DNA from: a virus
Virus record (IMG/VR): IMGVR_UViG_3300003322_000796
Location: 1 to 64,000 of that record
Strand: one strand, 5' to 3'
DNA: 64,000 bases
The translations under genes and the position numbers were made by a program. The notes beneath the pieces are model-generated. The model was not told the DNA's origin, searched no databases, and worked only from the letters and a program-made list of their open reading frames with translations. Shown here one piece after another: positions 50,776 to 59,316 of this stretch. Within the stretch, counting starts at the first letter, position 1; every line of letters begins with the position of its first letter.

Positions 50776-50788
50776 TTGACATTGTCAT
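50776..50788. promoter_or_regulatory. Operator dyad TTGAC-ATT-GTCAT
   Basis: TGACA-T-TGTCA is a perfect dyad. It overlaps a consensus plus-strand -35 (TTGACA, 50776-50781) and lies in the leader region of the divergent HTH gene. It matches the second operator class at 1839, 6548 and 16060. Confidence 0.55.
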
Positions 50789-50870
50789 GGTCTGGTGTGC
50801 ATCCTGGCGGAGCAGTAGTTGCTACCGCTTCTTCTCGGGCCCCCACCCTGCGGTAGCTGTCGTCACCTGG

Positions 50871-50905
50871 AGAAGCCCCCGGCACCCCCCCCGCCGGGGG
50901 CTTCT
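50871..50905 (+). terminator. Perfect 13-bp terminator
   Basis: AGAAGCCCCCGGC pairs with GCCGGGGGCTTCT, followed by TCCTGTGC. A short transcript from the 50776 promoter-like site would end here. Confidence 0.8.
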
Positions 50906-50933
50906 TCCTGTGCTACCGCCCGTGACTCCGCAT

Positions 50934-50941
50934 AAGGGGTG
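50934..50941 (+). promoter_or_regulatory. AAGGGGTG element, copy 6
   Basis: CTCCGCATAAGGGGTGAG, 28 nt before the ATG at 50970, which has its own GAGGAG site. Confidence 0.55.
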
Positions 50942-50969
50942 AGAGAACCCCAGTTTCTGAGGAGTCACC

Positions 50970-51509
50970 ATGCCTGTCGGCACGATCGTTGCCCGCAACC
51001 GGATGGACGGAGTCACCGTCCTCGCGGCGGACGTCAAGGGGAACCACTCTGTGGAGTGGGCGGCCCTGGGCGACCCCAACGGGGACGACATCCAGTTCAT
51101 CCCGGCCGAGGTCCAGGAGTCCGTGGCCTTCCGCCGCGCCGTGTCGCGCGGGATCGTGGAGATCATCCCGGACGAGTCGGACCCGGACGTCGTCTCTGCC
51201 CTGGAGCGCCAGGTCGCCGCCTTCCAGCGGCGCCAGGAAGGCGCCAAGGAGGATGTCGAGGTCACGATCGAGAAGCCGACCGACCGCGACTCCGTCTCCG
51301 CCTTCTGCGTCGGTCCCGACTCTCGGGGTACGGGCAAGTGCGGACAGGCGGTGGCCATCCCCGAGAAGAAGCTCAAGGACGAGCCGCCGCTGTGCGCCCA
51401 GCACAAGCACCTCGCCACCCAGTTCGTTCCCGACGTCGTCAAGGGCGCCGAGGACAAGGTGGAATGGGTGCACGTCACCCTCGGCGCCCGCGAGCGTCAC
51501 TCGATCTAG
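50970..51509 (+). CDS. 179-aa virion-module protein, unknown
   Basis: A beta-rich N-terminal half (TIVARNRMDGVTVLAADVKG) and acidic helical middle are followed by a Cys/His group (FCVGPDSRGTGKCGQAV...LCAQHKHLATQFV) that may bind zinc. Position after the capsid suggests a head-completion or accessory protein; no family is recognised. Confidence 0.65.
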   Translation: MPVGTIVARNRMDGVTVLAADVKGNHSVEWAALGDPNGDDIQFIPAEVQESVAFRRAVSRGIVEIIPDESDPDVVSALERQVAAFQRRQEGAKEDVEVTIEKPTDRDSVSAFCVGPDSRGTGKCGQAVAIPEKKLKDEPPLCAQHKHLATQFVPDVVKGAEDKVEWVHVTLGARERHSI

Positions 51510-51521
51510 GAGGCACCTCAC

Positions 51522-52280
51522 ATGGCAGACGAGAAGTCCGAGCAGGAAGCCAGCAAGACCGGCCAGGACGTGGAGACCCCGGAGCAGGACGGTGTCCCGG
51601 CGGACGCCAAGCGCGACTCCATGGGTGTCCCGTACGGCACCGGCACTCCCGAGGGCCAGGAGACCTACGTCCGCGAGGGCGACACCCCGGTGGACGCGGA
51701 GGGCAACACTCCGGCGCCGGGTGACCCGGAGTCCGAGAACCCCCTGTACGCCGAGGGTCCCGAGACCCCGTCGGCGGCCGAGCAGCAGGTGGCCAGCCCG
51801 TACTCCGAGGACAACCCGGACCACGTCCCGGACCCCACGGCCATGAGCGGCACCCTGGAGACCTCCGGCACGGGCGGCGGGGCCAATGAGACCCTGCGCG
51901 GCACCACCGGTGTCTTCGAGGAGGCCGGTCTTCCGTCGTACCGGAGCGAGCACGTGGTCTCCGGCGACAACACGGGCCAGCCCGAGCCGACGGGCGCCGG
52001 TGCGGAGCCCACCTCGTACCAGGAGACCACCATCGCCGGTGCGGCCCCTGGTCCTCGCGAAGGCGAGGCGGAGGGCCCCTTCACGACCGCCCGGAAGCCC
52101 ACTGAGGGCTCCGGAGACGGTTCTGAGACCGAAGAGACCACGGAGGACGCCGAGGCGCTCCAGGAGCCCGCTGAGGGCGACCAGGAGCCCAAGGAGTCCG
52201 CCCCGGCCAAGAAGACCGCAGCAGCGAAGAAGACGGCCGCGAAGAAGACCACTTCCTCGCGTACGCAGTCCCAGTCCTGA
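51522..52280 (+). CDS. Low-complexity protein with histone-H1-like t ail
   Basis: The 252-aa protein is almost wholly made of Glu, Thr, Pro, Gly and Ala without a predicted fold, and ends in a Lys/Ala tail (KKTAAAKKTAAKKTTSSRTQ) like that of histone H1 or HU-type tails. The tail could bind DNA while the acidic part keeps it soluble. Internal head protein or linker is possible. Confidence 0.65.
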   Translation: MADEKSEQEASKTGQDVETPEQDGVPADAKRDSMGVPYGTGTPEGQETYVREGDTPVDAEGNTPAPGDPESENPLYAEGPETPSAAEQQVASPYSEDNPDHVPDPTAMSGTLETSGTGGGANETLRGTTGVFEEAGLPSYRSEHVVSGDNTGQPEPTGAGAEPTSYQETTIAGAAPGPREGEAEGPFTTARKPTEGSGDGSETEETTEDAEALQEPAEGDQEPKESAPAKKTAAAKKTAAKKTTSSRTQSQS

Positions 52281-52300
52281 ACCCGTAGGGGAGCAGAGCC

Positions 52301-53704
52301 ATGAGTACACCGCCCGGATACGCGGGTAGCAACACCGACACCTCGGGCGTCTCCGGTAACACCGGCCCTGCTTCCCGGGGGACCCAGGACCGCGCCTCCG
52401 TCACGGAGACCGCGACTCCCGGGGGCGTCGGGGGTGACCCGGACACCGGACTCGCGCCGGACCCGAACACCCAGATGAACGGCACGCCGGACACCTCGGG
52501 CACCAACGCCGCGTCCGGTCCGTACACCCCCGTTCCCCCGCCGCTTCTCTCCGGCACCGTGGCCACGGACATGGTCGGCTGGCCGCAGACTCCCGGCGTC
52601 ACCCAGGCCTACCGGGCCCCCACCCAGGGGATCGGGTACATGGGGGCCGCCGGGTCGGCGGACACCACCTGGACCGACCGGCCGATCTCGGACGGCTCCA
52701 CGCGCCCGGACTACGTCCAGAACATGACCGGCACCCTGGACTCGTACTACATCGGCGCCAACGGAGCGAACGGCCCCGGCACCTCCAGCCTGATCCCGGT
52801 CGCCCCCTCCGGCACGCCCACCGTGGCGACGGGCCCCCGCTCGGTCACCGTCACCTGGGCGGCCGTCGCCGACCCGGCTGCCACGGCGCCGGTGCTCGGG
52901 TACGTCATCCTCGGCTCCACCGGCGGTACGACCTTCGTCGGCGACAACGTCACCTCCGCCGTGGTCACCAACCTGGACCCGGGCCAGACCTACAAGTTCC
53001 GGGTGGCCGCGCGGAACAAGAACGGCGTGGGCCCCTACGGCTCCCTGTCGGCCGCTGTACGCCCGTACAACCCGGACGAGGCCGACGCCCTCAACCCGGG
53101 CGGTCTGGACCCGTACTGGAAGCAGAACCCGATCTACAACGCGGACGGCTCGATCAAGTCCGGCACGGGTACGGCGGGCCAGCCGGGTGCCCCCACGGGC
53201 GTGGTCCTCTCCGGCACTACGACCCCGGGCGTGGTCAACGTCAACTGGACGGCTCCGGCCTCCGGCGGCAACGTCCTGAGCTACACCGTGACCCTGTCCA
53301 GCGGCCAGACGAAGTCGGTCGCGAACAACGTCACCACGGCGCAGTTCACGGGCGTCACCAGCGCCACGGCCATCACCGGCACGGTCACCTCGGAAGGCGC
53401 GGTCACGGACGCCACGTCCAGCCCCTCGGCCTCCTTCGGCAAGCCGACGGCTCCGGCCGCTCCGGTGGCCTCCAGCCCCTCGGCCGGTGTGGTCCGCCTG
53501 ACCTGGACCGCCCCGTCCTCGGGTGCTCCGCTGAACTACATCCTGACCCTCTCCAACGGCTCTACGGCCACGGTGGCGGGCAACATCCTCACGTACGACT
53601 TCACCGGCCAGACCACCGGCCAGTCGCGTACGGGCACCGTGGGCGCACAGGGCTCGGTCTCCACGACCACTTCCGCCGCGTCCAACTCCGTCACGGTCGC
53701 CTGA
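52301..53704 (+). CDS. FN3-repeat virion protein
   Basis: The 467-aa protein has a Gly/Thr/Ser-rich N-terminal 150 residues, then one clear fibronectin-type III domain (VTVTWAAVADP ... GQTYKFRVAARNKNGVGPYG, about 165-255) and two further beta-sandwich repeats starting PGAPTGVVLSGTTTPGVVNV and APAAPVASSPSAGVVRLTW. Such domains on capsid or tail surfaces help weak binding to carbohydrates. Confidence 0.8.
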   Translation: MSTPPGYAGSNTDTSGVSGNTGPASRGTQDRASVTETATPGGVGGDPDTGLAPDPNTQMNGTPDTSGTNAASGPYTPVPPPLLSGTVATDMVGWPQTPGVTQAYRAPTQGIGYMGAAGSADTTWTDRPISDGSTRPDYVQNMTGTLDSYYIGANGANGPGTSSLIPVAPSGTPTVATGPRSVTVTWAAVADPAATAPVLGYVILGSTGGTTFVGDNVTSAVVTNLDPGQTYKFRVAARNKNGVGPYGSLSAAVRPYNPDEADALNPGGLDPYWKQNPIYNADGSIKSGTGTAGQPGAPTGVVLSGTTTPGVVNVNWTAPASGGNVLSYTVTLSSGQTKSVANNVTTAQFTGVTSATAITGTVTSEGAVTDATSSPSASFGKPTAPAAPVASSPSAGVVRLTWTAPSSGAPLNYILTLSNGSTATVAGNILTYDFTGQTTGQSRTGTVGAQGSVSTTTSAASNSVTVA

Positions 53705-53717
53705 CCTGACGGCGCGC

Positions 53718-53749
53718 AGAAGCCCCGGGGACCTGAACCCGGGGCTTCT
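53718..53749 (+). terminator. Perfect 12-bp terminator
   Basis: AGAAGCCCCGGG pairs with CCCGGGGCTTCT around GACCTGAA. Confidence 0.8.
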
Positions 53750-53807
53750 CGCACATCTGTTGGTAGCAGCGCAGGGTCCTCCTGTCGACCCTCCGGGATC
53801 ACCCGGG

Positions 53808-53815
53808 AAGGGGTG
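53808..53815 (+). promoter_or_regulatory. AAGGGGTG element, copy 7
   Basis: CACCC-GGGAAG-GGGTG can form a small hairpin, 28 nt before the ATG at 53844. Confidence 0.55.
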
Positions 53816-53843
53816 AGGACCCCCACGAGAGGAACGGGAGCGG

Positions 53844-54506
53844 ATGTCCACCACAAGCCAGCGCATGGGGCTCAAGATCCCCGACGGGTCGGACCCGTTC
53901 CTGCGGACCGACTTCGTCCAGAACTACAACACTCTGGACAGCTACCCGGGTGTCCGGGTCTGCACGTCCACCACCCGGCCTACGTGGGGTGCCGGGCAGG
54001 CGGGCATGGTCATCATGGAGACCGACACCCGCCGGAACATGATGTGGACCGGCACCACCTGGCGCGAGCTGCTCACCGGACCGGCGGTCTGGTGGGGCTC
54101 GATGCGTCCTCAGGTGATGATCGGCGCGGGCACCATGGTGACCTACGTCGTGGGCACCTTCACGGTCAACCGGCCCGGCTCTCTGGTCGGCATCACGACC
54201 ACCGAGCACGCGCTCCCCTGCCGGGGGTACACCGGCGCCACGACCCGCGTCATGATCGACGGCTCGGACGCCAACTTCGACGGCCCCAACCAGCACGGCG
54301 AGTTCGTGCAGACGGCTTTCCCCAACACCTCCACCTTCGGCACCGACCGGTGGTACCAGACGGTTGCCTCCCTGGGCGTCCGCAACATCTCCGCCGGTAC
54401 GCATTCCATCGGCATCCGCGTCACCACCCAGGCGGGGGCCAACCAGCAGCTCAAGCTGACCTCCGTCCGGGCGCTGGCGATGTTCGCCAACGGCACGGAC
54501 CGCTAG
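53844..54506 (+). CDS. Minor virion protein, probably fibre- or baseplate-like
   Basis: The 220-aa protein starts with a segment typical of fibre/baseplate attachment (MGLKIPDGSDPFLRTDFVQN, then DSYPGVRVCTSTTRPTW and MVIMETDTRRNMMWTGTTW), as often seen in tail-fibre N-termini. The C-terminal 120 residues look like a beta-sandwich. Function is inferred. Confidence 0.65.
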   Translation: MSTTSQRMGLKIPDGSDPFLRTDFVQNYNTLDSYPGVRVCTSTTRPTWGAGQAGMVIMETDTRRNMMWTGTTWRELLTGPAVWWGSMRPQVMIGAGTMVTYVVGTFTVNRPGSLVGITTTEHALPCRGYTGATTRVMIDGSDANFDGPNQHGEFVQTAFPNTSTFGTDRWYQTVASLGVRNISAGTHSIGIRVTTQAGANQQLKLTSVRALAMFANGTDR

Positions 54507-54514
54507 GAGCCCTC

Positions 54515-55384
54515 ATGGCCCTGTACTGGAACGACCGCAAGTACGTCAGCCAGTACGCCATCGATCCGGTGGGGATCAAGCTCGTCCGCAACCAGGTCCC
54601 CATCGACGCCGACGGCGACGTGACGGCGACGATGTTCTCCGAGACGACCGGCAACCAGGTCTTCACCCGTCCGGCCACCCATGTGGCCACGGGGGAGTAC
54701 GAGGTCTCCTTCTCCAGCGCGGAGACCTCGGTCCCGGGTTCGTACACCCTTACGTGGACGTACGCGGTCCTGGGCAACCAGGAGTACCTGGAGTCGGGGA
54801 TCGAGATCGGTCCGGCCGCTCCGTCGTACGACTACCTGCCGGAGCCCTTCAAGGACCTCGTGGAGCAGACGGTCCTCCGGCTGGCCGACACGATCGACTC
54901 CCCGGGCGGCGGCCCGAACCTCACCACGTACGTGCAGTCGAAGTACGGACGCGGCCGGATCGCCGAGCTGATGCAGATCGCCCTGGGCCGCATGAACACC
55001 ATGGCCCAGCCCTTCCAGACGTACACCCTGGACGGGGTCGGGGGAGCGGTCTTCCCGGTGGCTCAGTGGGGGCCGCTGCTGGGCACGCTCACCTGGATCG
55101 AAACCCTCAAGCACCTGATCCGCTCCTACACCGAGCAGCCGACCTTCATGGGCTCCGGGGATGTTTCCCGGCTCGACAGGCGTGACTACACGCAGCGCTG
55201 GAGAGACGTGCTCATGGAGGAGGAAGCGGCGGCCAAGAGCCAGTTGGACGTCTTCAAGATCGCCTCCATGGGTCTGGGCCGACCGGCCGTCTTGATCTCG
55301 GGCGGGGTGTATGGTCGATATGGGCCAACTCGTATGGCTGGTTCCGTTGCTGCCCGTCCGCGTTATTGGACGAGGTTCTACTGA
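54515..55384 (+). CDS. Candidate neck / head-tail connector protein
   Basis: ATG 54515 follows AGGAGCC. The 289-aa protein has an Ig-like beta N-terminal domain (about residues 1-105, LVRNQVPIDADGDVTATMF ... GSYTLTWTYAVLG) and a helical C-terminal domain (RGRIAELMQIALGRMNTMAQ, ETLKHLIRSYTEQPTF). A similar beta plus helical layout occurs in neck proteins of large phages. The last 30 residues are basic and partly overlap a region with poorer codon pattern. Confidence 0.6.
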   Translation: MALYWNDRKYVSQYAIDPVGIKLVRNQVPIDADGDVTATMFSETTGNQVFTRPATHVATGEYEVSFSSAETSVPGSYTLTWTYAVLGNQEYLESGIEIGPAAPSYDYLPEPFKDLVEQTVLRLADTIDSPGGGPNLTTYVQSKYGRGRIAELMQIALGRMNTMAQPFQTYTLDGVGGAVFPVAQWGPLLGTLTWIETLKHLIRSYTEQPTFMGSGDVSRLDRRDYTQRWRDVLMEEEAAAKSQLDVFKIASMGLGRPAVLISGGVYGRYGPTRMAGSVAARPRYWTRFY

Positions 55385-55385
55385 G

Positions 55386-55601
55386 ATGGCCGGGCCCAAG
55401 AGGTCCTCGGTCGTCCAGAAGTGGTTCAACCTCGGTATGACCGGCGTCTGGGCCCTCCTGCTCATTCCCACCATGCTCTGGTGGAAGGAGTCGGTCCTCT
55501 GGGTCGCCATCATGTCCCTGTACGCGAACGTGGTGGGGCACTGGAGCGCCTACCAGGGCTCACGGGCAGAGATGGAGGCCGAGAATGGGAACGGCGGCTG
55601 A
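55386..55601 (+). CDS. Two-helix membrane protein
   Basis: The 71-aa product has two hydrophobic segments (about residues 14-32 and 35-52) and an acidic C-terminus. It begins one base after the previous stop. Membrane proteins within a neck/tail cassette are unusual; it may be an extra lysis or exclusion factor. Confidence 0.62.
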   Translation: MAGPKRSSVVQKWFNLGMTGVWALLLIPTMLWWKESVLWVAIMSLYANVVGHWSAYQGSRAEMEAENGNGG

Positions 55602-55764
55602 ACCGGCCACCAGGGCCCGTCTCATGGGCTATGTGCGCACGGGGTGCATCAAGTGCGGCGGCTTCTCCAAGAAGATCGCGAGGAAGCCCCACGACTGCGC
55701 CCTCCGCAAGGAGGTCTCCCGGAGCACGGAGAAGCAGGAGTGGCGCCGGGCCCTGAGGTCCTGA
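55585..55764 (+). CDS. 59-aa basic CxxC protein
   Basis: It overlaps the membrane gene by 17 nt. GCIKCGG plus a downstream HDC (KPHDCALRKE) can form one zinc site, and the chain is Arg/Lys-rich. Function unknown. The gap 55765-55945 that follows holds an AT palindrome, a terminator and an AAGGGGTG copy, no gene. Confidence 0.58.
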   Translation: MGTAAEPATRARLMGYVRTGCIKCGGFSKKIARKPHDCALRKEVSRSTEKQEWRRALRS

Positions 55765-55850
55765 TAGCGTCAGGGCATAGGCAGGTGAGGTGGTCCCTCC
55801 GCTGATCCTGCACCGTCGGAGAGAGGGATTTTTAAAATCCGGCGGCTTCC

Positions 55851-55887
55851 GTCAGCCCCTCCCGTATCCAGTCCGGGAGGGGCTGAC
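55851..55887 (+). terminator. Perfect 14-bp terminator
   Basis: GTCAGCCCCTCCCG pairs with CGGGAGGGGCTGAC. The AT palindrome GGATTTTTAAAATCC (55827-55841) is just upstream. Confidence 0.8.
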
Positions 55888-55915
55888 GCATGTCCGGATC
55901 AGGCCGAGTCCGGAG

Positions 55916-55923
55916 AAGGGGTG
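55916..55923 (+). promoter_or_regulatory. AAGGGGTG element, copy 8
   Basis: CCGGAGAAGGGGTGAAGACG, 22 nt before the GTG at 55946, which has its own GGAGG. Confidence 0.55.
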
Positions 55924-55945
55924 AAGACGAGCCCCTGGAGGACGC

Positions 55946-57715
55946 GTGTCGTACACGGTCACGATCAAGCCAGGCCTGTCCGGCGTCGCTCTCCCCGGAG
56001 GAGTCATCGCCGAGGGCGGACAGACCTACACCCTGACCGACGAGCAGTACCTGATGCTGAGCCCGACGGCGGCAGCAGCCCTGTTCTCCAACGTCAGCCA
56101 CACGGGCGCCGGATCCAGCGCCTGGGAGTTCGACCCGACCGCGTACGGGGCCAAGGGCGACGGCCAGATCGTGGTGGACGGAGCCATGAACTCCGGCTTC
56201 CCGATCCTCACCTGCGCCACCTCCACGCCATTCGACCCGGACACCGACGTCAACAAGTACGTGCTGGTCAAGGGCGCAGGAGCGACCGGCATCACGAGCC
56301 ACATCGCCCGCATCCAGAGCGTCACCGACAGCGGCCACGTGGTCCTCACGGCGAACGCGGCCACCACGGTCACCAACGCCGTGGTGCTCTTCGCCACCGA
56401 CGACACGGCGGCCTTCCAGGCGGCCATCGACGCGGCCTTCGAGTACGGGCTCAGCCACAGCTACACGGGCACTCTGGACATCCCGGCGGCCCCGGGGCTC
56501 TTCTACGGCATCGCGGGCCCGCTGGTGACCGGCGGCACCACCAAGGGCAACTCCCAGCTCACGATCCCGATCGTTCCGGCCACGGGGAACAAGTTCTCCT
56601 TCACGATCAAGGGCCCGGCCTCCGGAGCGAACGTCCAGCACTGGCAGCAGGTCGTCCCGCAGACCGGCGGAGCCACTCTGGTCTCCTTCTTCGTGCACGC
56701 CTCGGCCCCGGCCCAGATCACGAGCATCAACAACGGCGGCAACTCGGCCGTGATCGGCGGGCCCTCCCAGCCAGGCGGATACGGCGTGGCCCCGGGTGTC
56801 TTCAGCAACGTCAACGTCACCGTCGAGAACGTCTCGATCCTCACGTCCCACAGTGCGTACGGCCTGACCCTGAGCGCCCTGGACTTCTCCGGCATCGCCA
56901 ACGCCTCGCTGAAGCACTTCGCGTACGGCACAGCGGGCTCGGTGACCGGCACGGACTACCAGAACCCCGGAGTCTTCGCGACGGGCCTGTCCATCGGCGT
57001 CCTGATGCCCGCGAGCGGCAACAACGACCTGTGCGTGGTCGAGGACGTCACCTGCCACGGCGGCTACACGTACGGCTTCTTCGCCACCGAGCACTTCGAC
57101 GGCAACAACATCCGGATTCTGTACTGCTGGGCGGCCTTCTGCCCGGTTGGCAGCTACTACTCCTCGGTAGGCGCCACCCACGCGATCGTGGCCACGATGC
57201 TCTCGATCGAGGCCTGCACCTACCTGGTCTACATCATCGGATCCGGCTCCGGAGGCATCGGTCCGTTCATCCACCTCAGGATCGACACCGAGACCTCCAC
57301 CCCCAGGTTCGGCGACAACAACGGCGGCACGGGCCTGGCGAACGCCAAGGGCGACGTGGTCCTGACGGGCCTGTACACCGCCGCGAACGTCACCCTGGAC
57401 AACCCGGTCGGCTTCGACATCCTGGACGGCCAGAAGTCCTACCCGGCGATCTCGGTCTCGGCGAACTACTCGGTGAAGACCGCCGACGAGGTGGTCCTGG
57501 TGGACTGCACCGGCGCAGCCCGGACCGTCACCCTTCCCACGGCCGTCGGGCGCAACCGGCGCATTCTGCTGATGAAGGTGGACGCCAGCGCGAACAACCT
57601 CGTGGTGGCTACCACTTCCAGCCAGACCGTCAACGGCGCGGCCCCGGCGGCCATCACCTCCCAGTGGGCCTCCCGCGAGTACATCCCCGTCGGAGGCAAC
57701 TGGGTCGCCCGCTGA
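55946..57715 (+). CDS. Tail fibre / tailspike with beta-helix domain
   Basis: The 589-aa protein (GTG start) has an N-terminal attachment part (residues 1-65, with YTLTDEQYLMLSPTAAAALF) and then one pectate-lyase-like beta-helix opening with YGAKGDGQ (about 69) and TDDTAAFQAAIDAAFEYG (about 151). A C-terminal beta domain (about 500-589, SVKTADEVVLVDCTGAARTV) resembles fibre tips of other actinobacteriophages. It probably recognises host wall polymers. Confidence 0.8.
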   Translation: MSYTVTIKPGLSGVALPGGVIAEGGQTYTLTDEQYLMLSPTAAAALFSNVSHTGAGSSAWEFDPTAYGAKGDGQIVVDGAMNSGFPILTCATSTPFDPDTDVNKYVLVKGAGATGITSHIARIQSVTDSGHVVLTANAATTVTNAVVLFATDDTAAFQAAIDAAFEYGLSHSYTGTLDIPAAPGLFYGIAGPLVTGGTTKGNSQLTIPIVPATGNKFSFTIKGPASGANVQHWQQVVPQTGGATLVSFFVHASAPAQITSINNGGNSAVIGGPSQPGGYGVAPGVFSNVNVTVENVSILTSHSAYGLTLSALDFSGIANASLKHFAYGTAGSVTGTDYQNPGVFATGLSIGVLMPASGNNDLCVVEDVTCHGGYTYGFFATEHFDGNNIRILYCWAAFCPVGSYYSSVGATHAIVATMLSIEACTYLVYIIGSGSGGIGPFIHLRIDTETSTPRFGDNNGGTGLANAKGDVVLTGLYTAANVTLDNPVGFDILDGQKSYPAISVSANYSVKTADEVVLVDCTGAARTVTLPTAVGRNRRILLMKVDASANNLVVATTSSQTVNGAAPAAITSQWASREYIPVGGNWVAR

Positions 57716-57736
57716 CCTGTCCGGAAGAGCATCAGG

Positions 57737-57768
57737 CCGGTGAAGGGGTGAAAGGACCCCTTCACCGG
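57737..57768 (+). promoter_or_regulatory. AAGGGGTG element, copy 9, in a perfect 13-bp hairpin
   Basis: CCGGTGAAGGGGT pairs perfectly with ACCCCTTCACCGG around GAAAGG; the GTG start follows 7 nt later after AGGCGAC. The element itself (57743-57750) is thus buried in RNA structure. Confidence 0.65.
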
Positions 57769-57775
57769 AGGCGAC

Positions 57776-59308
57776 GTGGCCCGCTATCTGTTTCCCCAGG
57801 ACCGCCTGGTCTTCCGCTACGGCGCTCCCGGCACCCCGCTGTACTCCCCGCAGGGGGAGACCCTGACGATCTACGCCGATTCGGCAGGCACCGTCCCGGC
57901 CAGCCTTCAGCTCCCTGACGGCACGCAGACGGACAACGTCCTGGACATCGGGCCGGACTGCCTGATCCCCGAGTTCAAGGGTCCCGACACCGCCACCACG
58001 GTGTGGGCCAAGGACCGGCTCGGCACCCTCACGCCCCTGTACGCCCAGACCGGCCAGTTCCTCGCCGGTACCGTGGCGGCCGTCTCCTCGGTGAACGGGG
58101 AGGTGGGCGCTGTCGTTCTGGACGCGGCCGACGTGGGCGCCTACCCCCAGGCCGACGGCACGGCCCTTGCCGGTCGGGTCACCGCAGTGGAGACCGGCCG
58201 CCTGCTGGTGGCCAACAACCTCTCCGACCTGAGCAACCCTTCGGCCGCACGGGCGAACCTGAGCCTGGGTAACGCAGCCACTCGCTCGGTCGGCACCACG
58301 AGCAGCACCGTGGCGGCCGGTGACGCTCCCGCAGCAGCCGTCACCACGCACGTGGCGGCCTCCGACCCCCACGGGGACCGTGCGTACACCACGACGTCCG
58401 TAGCAACTCACTCGGCGGCTGCGGATCCCCATGGTGACCGGGCCTTCACGACGTCTGCCGTCGCCACTCACACGGGCGCCACGGACCCTCACGGGGACCG
58501 CACATTCGCCTCCTCGGCGGTCGCCACGCACGCGGCAGCAACAGACCCCCACGGGGACCGGGCGTACGCCGACACGGCCAAGCTGGCCAAGAGCGCCAAC
58601 CTCTCGGACCTCAGCAGCGCGGCCACCGCCCGGACCAACCTGGGCCTGAGCGCGATTGCCACGGCGTCCTTCGGCACCACGGCGGGCACCGTGACGCAGG
58701 GCAACGACGCGCGTCTGAGCAATGCCCGTACGCCGACCGCTCACGCCGCCTCACACGCCGCTGTGGGCTCCGACCCGGTCACGGTGGAGCAGAGCCAGGT
58801 AACGGGCCTCACGGCCGCCCTGGGAGACCTCCTGCCCAAGGCCGGGGGCACGGTGACCGGTGCCCTGACCGTCAACGGCTACAGCACCTTCCAGGGCGGT
58901 CAGTTCAACGGGGACTTCGCCTCCTTCGGAGACCTCTCCCTGATCGGCACCGGCAAGGCCTACCGGCTCCGGCGCGGAGGCGGCGGCTTGGACTTCGAGG
59001 GTGCCGGAGCCGACATGATCGTCAGTATGTGGTCCGGCGGTGACTTCACCGGGACCCAGCGCTCCTACATCCGCCTCGCACCAGACGCCCTGGCCGCTCA
59101 GATCGCGGGCAAGGTCGAATTCGTGGACGGCTTGTACGGCTCGGCCAAGCACGTCCTGGACGGCACCGCCAACCAGGTGGGCTTCTACGGGGCCGCTCCC
59201 GTCGCCAAGCCCACCGTGACGGGCTCCAGGGCGGACGGTACGGCCCTCCAGAGCCTGCTGACCGCTCTGGCCACCCTGGGCCTCATCACCAACTCCACGA
59301 CGGCCTAG
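57776..59308 (+). CDS. Tail fibre with DPHGDR repeats
   Basis: The 510-aa protein has a beta N-terminus (FPQDRLVFRYGAPGTPLYSP), a SVNGEVGAVVLDAADVGA segment shared in plan with the 31120/32230 fibres, and tandem 21-residue units V-ATH-x2-A-x-DPHGDR-A/T-x5 (four to five copies, nt 58340-58575). A C-terminal beta domain ends it. The repeats should form a trimeric shaft, perhaps with metal bound by the His residues. Confidence 0.8.
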   Translation: MARYLFPQDRLVFRYGAPGTPLYSPQGETLTIYADSAGTVPASLQLPDGTQTDNVLDIGPDCLIPEFKGPDTATTVWAKDRLGTLTPLYAQTGQFLAGTVAAVSSVNGEVGAVVLDAADVGAYPQADGTALAGRVTAVETGRLLVANNLSDLSNPSAARANLSLGNAATRSVGTTSSTVAAGDAPAAAVTTHVAASDPHGDRAYTTTSVATHSAAADPHGDRAFTTSAVATHTGATDPHGDRTFASSAVATHAAATDPHGDRAYADTAKLAKSANLSDLSSAATARTNLGLSAIATASFGTTAGTVTQGNDARLSNARTPTAHAASHAAVGSDPVTVEQSQVTGLTAALGDLLPKAGGTVTGALTVNGYSTFQGGQFNGDFASFGDLSLIGTGKAYRLRRGGGGLDFEGAGADMIVSMWSGGDFTGTQRSYIRLAPDALAAQIAGKVEFVDGLYGSAKHVLDGTANQVGFYGAAPVAKPTVTGSRADGTALQSLLTALATLGLITNSTTA

Positions 59309-59316
59309 GAGGACCT

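Noticed and set aside
50753-50788. Longer N-terminus of the HTH protein
   Set aside because: It would place the operator dyad inside the coding region; ATG 50752 gives a domain of the usual size.
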